A DNA stretch of 64,000 nucleotides, from NCBI GenBank assembly GCA_037130365.1, contig JBAXTE010000008.1, forward strand, positions 60,445 to 124,444, written 5' to 3'. Shown here piece after piece: positions 25,151-32,014 of this stretch. How positions within the stretch are numbered: the first letter of the stretch is position 1; the number at the start of each line of letters is the position of its first letter. A program made the position numbers and the translations under genes. Source of the DNA: JBAXTE01 sp037130365 (GTDB lineage: Bacteria; Bacteroidota; Bacteroidia; Bacteroidales; WCHB1-69). Under the pieces are notes generated by a model. That model did no database searches, had not been told where the DNA came from, and saw nothing but the letters and a program-made list of their open reading frames with translations.

Positions 25151-25627
25151 ATGAAAACAGCCATTATCTTCGCCACCACCCATGGAACCACAAAAAAAGT
25201 TGCACAAATGATTGCCGTAAAACTTGGAAGCGATTCCTGTACGTTGATTAACATTAAAGAAACACCAAAAATTGATCTTTCAAATTACAATCAATTAGTA
25301 ATCGGAGCATCCATTCATGCAGGAAACATTCAGTCTAGCATGCGAGAATTTATAAAACAAAACACCGTATCCATCCTCGAAAAAAGAGTTGGACTTTTCT
25401 TATGTTATATGAATGAACCTGAGCTTGGAAACCAGATTGAACGAGCTTTCCCAGAAGTTATTCGTAAACAGGCTTTAAGTGTTCAGGGAGTTGGAGGAGA
25501 ATTCTTGTTTGAAAAAATGAATTTTTTTCAACGGTTTATCGTTCATAAAATATCTGGAATAAAAGAAACTACGTCAAATATTAAAGAAAAGACTGTGGAT
25601 CAACTTGTGAAAGAAATTTCAATATGA
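25151..25627 (+). CDS. Flavodoxin-domain protein, HemG-like (menaquinone-dependent protoporphyrinogen oxidase family)
   Basis: 158 residues. Begins AIIFATTHGTTKKVAQMIA, the FMN phosphate-binding loop of flavodoxins in the HemG form, followed by LVIGASIHAGNIQSSMREFI and GLFLCYMNEPE; the characteristic C-terminal region with GGEFLFEKMNFFQRFIVHKI is present. HemG oxidises protoporphyrinogen IX with quinone in enterobacteria; similar short flavodoxins in Bacteroidota have uncertain function. It is slightly shorter than E. coli HemG (about 180). It follows the truncated DUF6544-like gene by 45 bases and may be co-transcribed with it. Confidence 0.8.
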   Translation: MKTAIIFATTHGTTKKVAQMIAVKLGSDSCTLINIKETPKIDLSNYNQLVIGASIHAGNIQSSMREFIKQNTVSILEKRVGLFLCYMNEPELGNQIERAFPEVIRKQALSVQGVGGEFLFEKMNFFQRFIVHKISGIKETTSNIKEKTVDQLVKEISI

Positions 25628-25694
25628 TGAAGAATACAGACAATTCAATATATAGAATCACATAAAAAATAAGATTGAAACATTTAATGAATAC

Positions 25695-26540
25695 CTATTT
25701 CTTTCGAGTAGAAAAAACGGATAAAACAGAATTTAGCATTTGTGTTTTACGATCTAATTGCTTTTCGCGAGCGGCTGATGCCACCTTTTTAATTCCACCA
25801 AAATAATAACGTTGAAAATTTGGAAGCACCCCTACAAAAGCATCCATAAATGTATAGTTTATCGCTACAATCATAAATACAGTTGCCAAAGCTCCAGTAA
25901 GAATAAAACTATTTATCGCGTTTTTGTAATCCCCAATATAAACTTGTCCCATTCCAGGTAAGATTACGCTTAGGACTCTGGCAAGTTTTGGATTGGGTTT
26001 TCCTGAATGATATCGAGAAAATAGACTGTCAGTTTTTTTTAAAGATACAGAATCCGATGGATTTAACGCATTAATAAAAAAAGATTTTGCTGTTTTTACA
26101 CTGTCAATTTGTAGGCAGATAACACCGTTATAAAAAGCCCTTCGTTTTGAAAAATAATCAGATAATGAATCATTTAAACTTAATAATTCCATATTAACAT
26201 CGGAGTAATTTTGCTGCAAAGTGTAAATAAGGGCTCGCTTAAAAGTGATTTCGTTTTTAATACTATCTTTAGATTCAACATTATATGCTATTGAGTATTC
26301 AAAAAGTGCTTTATCGAAAGTTTGTTGTGCAAAATAACAATCTGCTAAACGCTGATGTATATAACCATATTTTTCTACATCATCAAAAAATAAAACTCTT
26401 TTGTACTGCCGAAGAGCTGCCTCATAATTTTTCTCAGAATAGAGTTTGTTGGCAAAAGCCAATGACTCTTCCAAAGATTGAGTAAAAGCATTTAAAAATG
26501 AAATTACACTAATTATAATAATTAAACAAAAGCGCTTCAA
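25695..26540 (-). CDS. TPR-containing exported protein with C-terminal membrane region (PGxGQxYxG motif), copy 2
   Basis: 281 residues. Signal peptide at 1-20 (to AFTQ). Residues 25-170 look like tetratricopeptide repeats (KLYSEKNYEAALRQYKRVL, YIHQRLADCYFAQQTFDKALFEYSIAY). The C-terminal part has VLPGMGQVYIGDY followed by hydrophobic segments, the PGxGQxYxG motif found in DUF5683/TM2-like membrane proteins. Its start overlaps the end of the next upstream gene by 32 bases, so it is the last gene of a leftward operon. It resembles that upstream gene in plan and motif, which suggests an old duplication. Function unknown; envelope role inferred from yidD and the LolA-like gene. Confidence 0.65.
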   Translation of the reverse strand: MKRFCLIIIISVISFLNAFTQSLEESLAFANKLYSEKNYEAALRQYKRVLFFDDVEKYGYIHQRLADCYFAQQTFDKALFEYSIAYNVESKDSIKNEITFKRALIYTLQQNYSDVNMELLSLNDSLSDYFSKRRAFYNGVICLQIDSVKTAKSFFINALNPSDSVSLKKTDSLFSRYHSGKPNPKLARVLSVILPGMGQVYIGDYKNAINSFILTGALATVFMIVAINYTFMDAFVGVLPNFQRYYFGGIKKVASAAREKQLDRKTQMLNSVLSVFSTRKK

Positions 26541-27366
26541 CTTGTATCGAAATTTTAATGTGATTTAATATATTATGTTTATTTGCAGCTTTAATAGCTC
26601 CATAAATATTTGCTGAATAAAAAGCACTTGCCATTGCAGAAAAAACCCACCCATAAACACTCTCTATACCATATTTATTGAATCCCCTATATGCTTGAAA
26701 AATAGCGCTTCCGGTTAATATTGATGCAAAAACACCGTCTTGCCAATTGCCAGCATACGTTTGCCCTAAACCAGGAATTATTGCTGAAAGGGTACCTGCA
26801 AGAACTGGACTTTTATGTTTTTGACCATTTATGCTAAGCATTACATCCTTAAATGGCTCTAAAGCTGTGTTTTTTTGCAAAGAATTATTCACCAACTGCG
26901 AAGCTAACGAATAATTTTCAGACAGAAACTCATTGGTTGTAGTATAAAAAAGGCGATCTGTACTATCGAGTTCACGTAACCGAACGATCTCATTTCTTGC
27001 TAAATTATTTTCTTTTTTTATAAACAATAATTGTAAATATTCTTTAGAAAGATAATTGGTTTTAAAGTTTGTATCTGGATAATACACATGGATTCTTTGG
27101 ATTGCCTTATCAATGTTTCCCGCCAACCGAGTAGAGCGTATGAGCATCCATTGTAATGAATCTGTTTTGGTGTTAGACATAAACAGCAATCGGTCGTACT
27201 CCTCAGCCGCAAGTTCATAATCATGAGTTGCAAATAAGAAGTTAGCATACTTTTCTGTATGAATTGTGTCAAAAATATTCTGAGCGCTTCCCGTTGAGCT
27301 AGCCAACAAAGAAAACACGGTAAAAAACATTGATATTAATATCTTAAAGTTCATGATATTTTGCAT
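26509..27366 (-). CDS. TPR-like exported protein with C-terminal membrane region (PGxGQxYxG motif), copy 1
   Basis: 285 residues, same layout as its downstream neighbour: signal peptide (to about STGSAQ), a helical repeat region beginning YANFLFATHDYELAAEEYDR, and a membrane-associated tail with IIPGLGQTYAGNWQDGVFASIL. Overlaps yidD by 23 bases at its 5' end and the next gene by 32 bases at its 3' end. The tight overlaps argue for co-translation. Function not known. Confidence 0.65.
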   Translation of the reverse strand: MQNIMNFKILISMFFTVFSLLASSTGSAQNIFDTIHTEKYANFLFATHDYELAAEEYDRLLFMSNTKTDSLQWMLIRSTRLAGNIDKAIQRIHVYYPDTNFKTNYLSKEYLQLLFIKKENNLARNEIVRLRELDSTDRLFYTTTNEFLSENYSLASQLVNNSLQKNTALEPFKDVMLSINGQKHKSPVLAGTLSAIIPGLGQTYAGNWQDGVFASILTGSAIFQAYRGFNKYGIESVYGWVFSAMASAFYSANIYGAIKAANKHNILNHIKISIQVEALLFNYYN

Positions 27367-27751
27367 TGTGAACTGGATCGATGAGTAAGGTGTGATTAGA
27401 ATTGATTTTGTAATTTTGAGGACTCAAGCCGTTACAGCGAGATAATCGATCGAAGGTGTCGAACATTCCTAAAAGAAACCCTTGTTTTTTAATAGTTTCA
27501 ACGGCATAAACTGAACACGATGGACTAAAGCTACATGATTGTGAATCTTGAGAGGAAATAAAGTATTTATAAAATTTAAACATGGAGGAAAGCACAATTT
27601 CCATAGTACTATTATTGTTGCTGGCTACACTCCAAGATGTTTGATGTTGATGAGGTTTTGAGCTGTTTTTCAACACTTCAAGTTCATCAACATTTTGTCC
27701 CGAAGCAAAAAAACTACTTGCGAGGAAGAATATAATTATAAAATTTCGCAT
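27344..27751 (-). CDS. yidD: YidD-family membrane-protein insertion factor with an added signal peptide
   Basis: 135 residues. The C-terminal 85 residues are YidD: FKFYKYFISSQDSQSCSFSPSC with its cysteine pair, SVYAVETIKKQGFLLG and RLSRCNG. YidD normally has 70-90 residues, is cytosolic and amphipathic, and helps YidC/Sec insert membrane proteins. Here about 45 residues precede it, beginning with a clear signal peptide (IIIFFLASSFFASGQ), so the product would be on the periplasmic side. A later in-frame start would be needed for a cytosolic form; one ATG lies inside (the M of MEIVLSSMF). The gene overlaps its upstream neighbour by 38 bases. Confidence 0.85.
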   Translation of the reverse strand: MRNFIIIFFLASSFFASGQNVDELEVLKNSSKPHQHQTSWSVASNNNSTMEIVLSSMFKFYKYFISSQDSQSCSFSPSCSVYAVETIKKQGFLLGMFDTFDRLSRCNGLSPQNYKINSNHTLLIDPVHNAKYHEL

Positions 27752-28388
27752 TTTGAAGACTGTTTACAACAATATTTTTGAACGTTGTTACTTGGTAGAT
27801 TTGTTTTTTCTCTTGAATAATTATTTGAGTAATTTCTGTCGGAAACCGTATACCACTCACTAAAATGTATTGACTAAATAATTGTTTACTAATAACTTCA
27901 CCTTTAGGATTTAAAAAAACTACTCCGTTTAAGTCTTTTCCCTTATTTGATATTAAGATATTTCCCAACCCTTTGTTTTTACCCTTAAACTCCCAAGTTG
28001 AAATAACCAAATCCCGATCCTTTTCAATTTTAACAACTTTATAAATTGGATTATTTCTCAACCCATAGTTTTGTAATTCTCCTTCGAGAATGATATTAAA
28101 CAATGTAGATTGAAGCAATGGAGCAATCTTTTGCTTGTCTATTAATAAACCGTTTTTAATCACAGAAATGGTGGTGTCGAAAAGAGCAATCGTTTGTTTT
28201 TCGGGGAAAGAAAAATCGTAAATCAACTTTTTATTCTTTTTGTCGTAGTATATTTTTCCCATTTCCAAAGTCCCTTTTCCGTTCTCATATTTTGTTTTAA
28301 TGGAAACTGAAGCTTCAACTCTATTATATATTTGAGCTTGAACAGTTTGAATAAAAACAATAAGAATTAAAGAAATCAAATATTTCAT
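27714..28388 (-). CDS. LolA-like outer-membrane lipoprotein carrier family protein
   Basis: 224 residues with signal peptide (to VQAQ, residue 19). The body is predicted beta-rich: VEASVSIKTKYENGKGTLEMGKIYYDKKNKKLIYDF is the sort of open-barrel beginning seen in LolA, which ferries lipoproteins across the periplasm. Overall identity to classical LolA is low by eye and no key Arg/Phe positions can be assigned with confidence, so this is a fold-level guess. First gene of the leftward operon with yidD and the two TPR proteins. Confidence 0.55.
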   Translation of the reverse strand: MKYLISLILIVFIQTVQAQIYNRVEASVSIKTKYENGKGTLEMGKIYYDKKNKKLIYDFSFPEKQTIALFDTTISVIKNGLLIDKQKIAPLLQSTLFNIILEGELQNYGLRNNPIYKVVKIEKDRDLVISTWEFKGKNKGLGNILISNKGKDLNGVVFLNPKGEVISKQLFSQYILVSGIRFPTEITQIIIQEKKQIYQVTTFKNIVVNSLQNAKFYNYILPRK

Positions 28389-28418
28389 GATTCGGTTGTA
28401 TTAGGTAATATATTAAAA

Positions 28419-28450
28419 AAGAAGATTTACCTATTTAGGTAAATCTTCTT
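28419..28450 (-). terminator. Terminator of the small membrane-protein gene
   Basis: Perfect 15-bp inverted repeat (28419-28433 with 28436-28450) with A6 on its left, i.e. a T6 run after the hairpin on the minus strand, 21 bases after the stop at 28472. It isolates this gene from the LolA-like operon downstream. Confidence 0.9.
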
Positions 28451-28471
28451 TTTGTACGAGTGAATTTAATA

Positions 28472-28939
28472 TTAAATAGTAGAAGAAGCTGTAGTTACCG
28501 TAGAAACAAAAGCAACAACATAAATAATATAAATAACACCAACTAAAGCTGCTTCAGCTACACAACCCCATACCGCTTTCATTGTTTCGTCTTTGTCTTC
28601 AGAAACGAAATAAACGATTGCAATACCAGGAACGCCTAAACAGAAACCCCAAACAAATGAAGGAATTCCAAGAGGAGCATCACCACCACGACGTAGAATC
28701 GAAGTTTGGCTAAATGGACTTTCTTCAGCTGTTAATACGTTTGCTGTTAGAACATTGTTCATTGATTGAACATCTGTAAGCGTAATACCTTGATTCATTT
28801 CAACATAAGATTCTAAAGCACTTAAATCTGTCATTTCTGAAGAAATAGTAGCTTTGTCAATGGTAAATAAATCTGCAACACTTGCTCTCATCGATAATGT
28901 CGATAGTGCAAGAACAATTACGAACATGATTTTTTTCAT
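28472..28939 (-). CDS. Small exported/membrane protein of unknown function
   Basis: 155 residues. Signal peptide at 1-20 (IVLALSTLSMRA). A polar segment (21-75) with a repeated theme of LTDVQSMNN and LTAEES is followed by SILRRGGDAPLG and two hydrophobic helices (about 92-112 and 122-145) around a charged loop SEDKDETMKAVWGC. It has its own well-formed promoter and a strong terminator, so it is transcribed alone and perhaps abundantly. I do not recognise a named family; the SFxWGFCLGxxGI helix-loop pattern looks like a small conserved Bacteroidota family. Confidence 0.75.
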   Translation of the reverse strand: MKKIMFVIVLALSTLSMRASVADLFTIDKATISSEMTDLSALESYVEMNQGITLTDVQSMNNVLTANVLTAEESPFSQTSILRRGGDAPLGIPSFVWGFCLGVPGIAIVYFVSEDKDETMKAVWGCVAEAALVGVIYIIYVVAFVSTVTTASSTI

Positions 28940-28970
28940 AGTTTTTATGACTTTTGATGAATAATTAGTA

Positions 28971-29002
28971 CAAATGTATTCCTTATTTTTATATTCTCCA
29001 AA
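28971..29002 (-). promoter_or_regulatory. Putative promoter of the 155-residue membrane-protein gene
   Basis: On the minus strand TTTG (ending at 28999), 20 bases, then TACATTTG (28978-28971), 32 bases before the ATG. One of the best matches in the window to -33 TTTG / -7 TAnnTTTG. Confidence 0.7.
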
Positions 29003-29026
29003 CCCAAATTTAAATTTGTAGTTATT

Positions 29027-29992
29027 TTAGTAAATTATTTTGTTTGTCAAGTACTTTTTTACGTAGCCCGTAATTCCATCTTCTAATGAAGTAAATGGTT
29101 GATTATAACCAACAAGATGAACTTTCTCCATATTGGCTTCCGTAAAATATTGGTACTTATCTCGAATATCTACTGGGGTATCTACAAATTCAATAACCGG
29201 CTCAAGATTTAAAGCACGAAATGTTGCTGTGGCCAAATCGTAAAACGAACGTGCTTTTCCTGTTCCTAGATTGTAAATTCCTGATTTTGGTTGATTTTTC
29301 ATAAACCAAATAATCACGTTCGCCACATCTTTTACATAAATAAAATCGCGGAGCTGTTTTCCATCTTCAAAGTCGGGACGGTGCGAGCGAAAGAGCTTTA
29401 CCTTCCCCGTTTCTCTAATTTGTTTTTCGGAATGGAAAATAACTGAAGCCATTCGGCCTTTATGATATTCGTTTGGTCCATAGACATTAAAAAACTTGAA
29501 TCCTGCCCAGAATGGTGGAGTTGCAGTTTGTTTTAACACCCATTTGTCAAATTCATTTTTCGACTCACCATACGGATTTAATGGTTTCAATTTTTCAATA
29601 AGTGAATGATCGTCGTTGTACCCATGCTCTCCCATCCCATAAGTAGCTGCTGATGAAGCATAAATCATAGGAATGGAATATTGAGTACATTTATTCCAAA
29701 TCATTTTTGAATAATTTAAATTCAAATTATCAAAAACATTTTTGTCAAATTCTGCGGTATCAGTTCGAGCACCCACATGAATAATAAACGATATATGATC
29801 ATGATTTTGGTCAAGCCAGGTATCGAAATGAGCTCTTTCTACCTTTGCAAGGTGTTGTTTTCTAGAATAATTATCGTGTTTTTCTGGACGATTAAACTCA
29901 TCTACAAATACTAAGTTTTCAACACCTTCTTTATTTAATTTTCCAGCGATTATACTGCCGATAAAACCCGCAGCTCCTGTTATTACTATCAT
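29027..29992 (-). CDS. hldD: ADP-L-glycero-D-manno-heptose 6-epimerase
   Basis: 321 residues, standard length for HldD (RfaD). N-terminal NAD(P)-binding MIVITGAAGFIGS, the HldD-specific segment FVDEFNRPEKHDNY, HVGARTDTAEFD, SSAATYGMGEHGY, the catalytic NPYGESKNEFDKWV and FKFFNVYGPNEYHKGRMAS. It interconverts ADP-glycero-manno-heptoses for the inner core of lipopolysaccharide. It is the third gene of an operon with mqnB and mqnD (11 bases after mqnD), a grouping with no metabolic logic but tight spacing. Confidence 0.94.
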   Translation of the reverse strand: MIVITGAAGFIGSIIAGKLNKEGVENLVFVDEFNRPEKHDNYSRKQHLAKVERAHFDTWLDQNHDHISFIIHVGARTDTAEFDKNVFDNLNLNYSKMIWNKCTQYSIPMIYASSAATYGMGEHGYNDDHSLIEKLKPLNPYGESKNEFDKWVLKQTATPPFWAGFKFFNVYGPNEYHKGRMASVIFHSEKQIRETGKVKLFRSHRPDFEDGKQLRDFIYVKDVANVIIWFMKNQPKSGIYNLGTGKARSFYDLATATFRALNLEPVIEFVDTPVDIRDKYQYFTEANMEKVHLVGYNQPFTSLEDGITGYVKKYLTNKIIY

Positions 29993-30003
29993 TGTTGTTG
30001 GTT

Positions 30004-30834
30004 TTAATCAATAAATTTGATTGAAGTTGTAAAATTACAACTATTTTTGTTTGTTTTGGTTTCAAATAATTTTACAATAGCCGCTTTGCCATCATCGCCC
30101 AAATTTACAGAATATTGATTTACATATAGATTAATATGTTCTAGCATCACCTTGGGGCTCATCTCTTGAGCATATTTACTGCAAAAAGAGAGCGTCTCTG
30201 TTTTGTTTTGATAAGTATATTCAATGCTTTGTCGAATTGCTAAATTTACTAGAGATTTTAACTCATCTGCAATATTCGTCGAAATAGCTATTCCTCCTAA
30301 TGGAATGGGTAAATGATATTTTGCAGTCCAAAGTTCTCCAAAATCAACTAATTGAGACAATCCCTTCTCTTTAAACGTAAATCTACTTTCGTGAATAATT
30401 ACACCAGCATCAAATTTGTTTTTTTGTAATTGTTCTTCAATGGTGGAAAAGAGAATTTGTGTTATGTTTTTATGTTGAGGATAAAAATGGTTGAAAAGGA
30501 AATAGGCTGTCGTGTGTTTACCCGGAACAGCAATTCTGTTATCTTCTAAAAGCTGATATGGTAACTGATGTGGTGTTATCAAAATTGGTCCACAACCTAA
30601 TCCTAAAGCGCTCCCAGCGGTGAGCATATCGTAATTGTTGGCAATTTCTGGAGCTAATGCAAAACTGATTTTACAAACATCATATTGCTGATTGATTGCG
30701 CCAAGATTAAGCTCTTCGATATCCATAAAATGAAAGTCAAAGTCAACGCCTGGAATTTTAATCTTTCCGCAGATTAATCCATAAAAGATAAACGTGTCGT
30801 TTGGGCAGGGGGAAATGGCTATAGAGAGTTTCAT
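30004..30834 (-). CDS. mqnD: 1,4-dihydroxy-6-naphthoate synthase (futalosine menaquinone pathway)
   Basis: 276 residues. The N-terminus LSIAISPCPNDTFIFYGLI is the MqnD signature; the fold is periplasmic-binding-protein-like with two lobes. It splits cyclic de-hypoxanthine futalosine into dihydroxynaphthoate, a late menaquinone step. It begins two bases after mqnB, whose product acts two steps earlier in the same pathway, which strengthens the call. MqnA and MqnC are not in the window. Confidence 0.95.
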   Translation of the reverse strand: MKLSIAISPCPNDTFIFYGLICGKIKIPGVDFDFHFMDIEELNLGAINQQYDVCKISFALAPEIANNYDMLTAGSALGLGCGPILITPHQLPYQLLEDNRIAVPGKHTTAYFLFNHFYPQHKNITQILFSTIEEQLQKNKFDAGVIIHESRFTFKEKGLSQLVDFGELWTAKYHLPIPLGGIAISTNIADELKSLVNLAIRQSIEYTYQNKTETLSFCSKYAQEMSPKVMLEHINLYVNQYSVNLGDDGKAAIVKLFETKTNKNSCNFTTSIKFID

Positions 30835-30836
30835 AA

Positions 30837-31487
30837 TTATGTTTCTAAACGATTAATATATTCAAAAAGCCAGGTTTTTAACGAATCAAGCGCAATTTCG
30901 AGATTCCATTCGTTTGTTTCGCGAGGAGCAACAAAATTAGATATCGAACGAACTTGAATGTTTGGAATATTAAGCGAGTTGCAAACATGCATAATCGCAG
31001 CCCCTTCCATTGTTTCTATATCTGGATTTATCGATAGCTGAAGCTCTTCTATTCTAAACGAATTGTTGTGAATAGTATCGGAAGTAATTCCCCTAACTTT
31101 TTTCAGATTGTTGGGTAATGGGATTGATTTTATTAATTGAGGCAAGAATGAAACCTCAAAGTCAGAATCTTGAAGATTAAGCGATTTCAGCGATTTAAAC
31201 CCATCATCAGTAATGGCTCCCAAATCAGAAAACTGGTCATTAGTTACCCAAACGGTCGTCCCAATGGGTAACTTTTGGGAAAAACTTCCAGCAATTCCAA
31301 TTTGAATTATAAAATCAACAGGTGTTGTTAGAAGCTCTTTGGTTAAAGTAAATGTTGAAGCAGCAATTCCAATTCCTAATGTCGAAAAACAATATTGATG
31401 CTCACTTGGTGTTGGAAAAACGGATTCAAATTCTTTTTTAATATCAACTACTTCTAAATCAGTGGCTGAAACAATTAGTATATTCAT
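30837..31487 (-). CDS. mqnB: Futalosine hydrolase
   Basis: 216 residues of the nucleoside-phosphorylase fold: starts NILIVSATDLEVVDI, has IIQIGIAGSFSQ, and the purine-binding ending ETMEGAAIMHVC with the conserved acidic residues, then IPNIQVRSISNFV. MqnB removes hypoxanthine from futalosine. First gene of mqnB-mqnD-hldD. Close relatives are MTA/SAH nucleosidases, but adjacency to mqnD decides in favour of futalosine. Confidence 0.93.
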   Translation of the reverse strand: MNILIVSATDLEVVDIKKEFESVFPTPSEHQYCFSTLGIGIAASTFTLTKELLTTPVDFIIQIGIAGSFSQKLPIGTTVWVTNDQFSDLGAITDDGFKSLKSLNLQDSDFEVSFLPQLIKSIPLPNNLKKVRGITSDTIHNNSFRIEELQLSINPDIETMEGAAIMHVCNSLNIPNIQVRSISNFVAPRETNEWNLEIALDSLKTWLFEYINRLET

Positions 31488-31611
31488 ATTCTTTTATTAG
31501 ATGAATATTAAAACGTATCAAAGAAATGAAATTTGCAGCTAAAATTATAAAAAGAGTTATTGCAAATTACACGCTATCTTTCAGTAACTTTTAAAATAAA
31601 ATGTGCCGTTG

Positions 31612-31821
31612 TTACTTCTTTTCTGTACAAGTTAAGCAATAAGCTGTATCTCTATTTGTGCTGTAAGTTGTAGAGTTAAACTCATTACATTCACCTTCTG
31701 TTGTTTGAGTGGACACTCCTTTTACAACACCATTGGTTGAATGCTCGCAGTTACAGTTTTTCTCTTTTTTACAGCTAATTAGTAAGAAAAAAACAAAACA
31801 AATAAATAGTGATTTTTTCAT
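31612..31821 (-). CDS. Small lipoprotein, cysteine-rich
   Basis: 69 residues. Lipoprotein signal LFICFVFFLLISC with the lipidated Cys at 17, followed by a basic KKEKN and five more cysteines in the remaining 50 residues (NCNCEHS, GECNEF, YCLTC), which could form disulfides. No family recognised. Lies between gcvP and mqnB on the same strand without visible promoter. Confidence 0.65.
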   Translation of the reverse strand: MKKSLFICFVFFLLISCKKEKNCNCEHSTNGVVKGVSTQTTEGECNEFNSTTYSTNRDTAYCLTCTEKK

Positions 31822-31854
31822 TTTTAAATGGATAAATATTAAAATTCATGATTT

Positions 31855-31889
31855 AAAAGCCTAGCTAATAGAAAACTAGCTAGGCTTTT
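31855..31889. terminator. Terminator downstream of gcvP
   Basis: Perfect 13-bp inverted repeat AAAAGCCTAGCTA (31855-31867) / TAGCTAGGCTTTT (31877-31889) with a nine-base loop. On the minus strand the stem ends in TTTT and follows the gcvP stop by 125 bases, and precedes the small lipoprotein gene. Confidence 0.8.
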
Positions 31890-32014
31890 AATTGTGATTA
31901 ATTATCTGTTATTAGAAAATTCAGCATTCAAATAATAAATTTTGGCTACTCAAATTAAACAAAAAAGTTCGCGTTTTAGCTTCGCTGAGCTCGTAAACTC
32001 GGTTCTTGCGAATA

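Noticed and set aside
28700..28720. Double-glycine bacteriocin-type leader (RRGG) in the 155-residue protein
   Set aside because: The protein has a normal signal peptide, the RRGG lies in its middle, and no peptidase-transporter gene is nearby.
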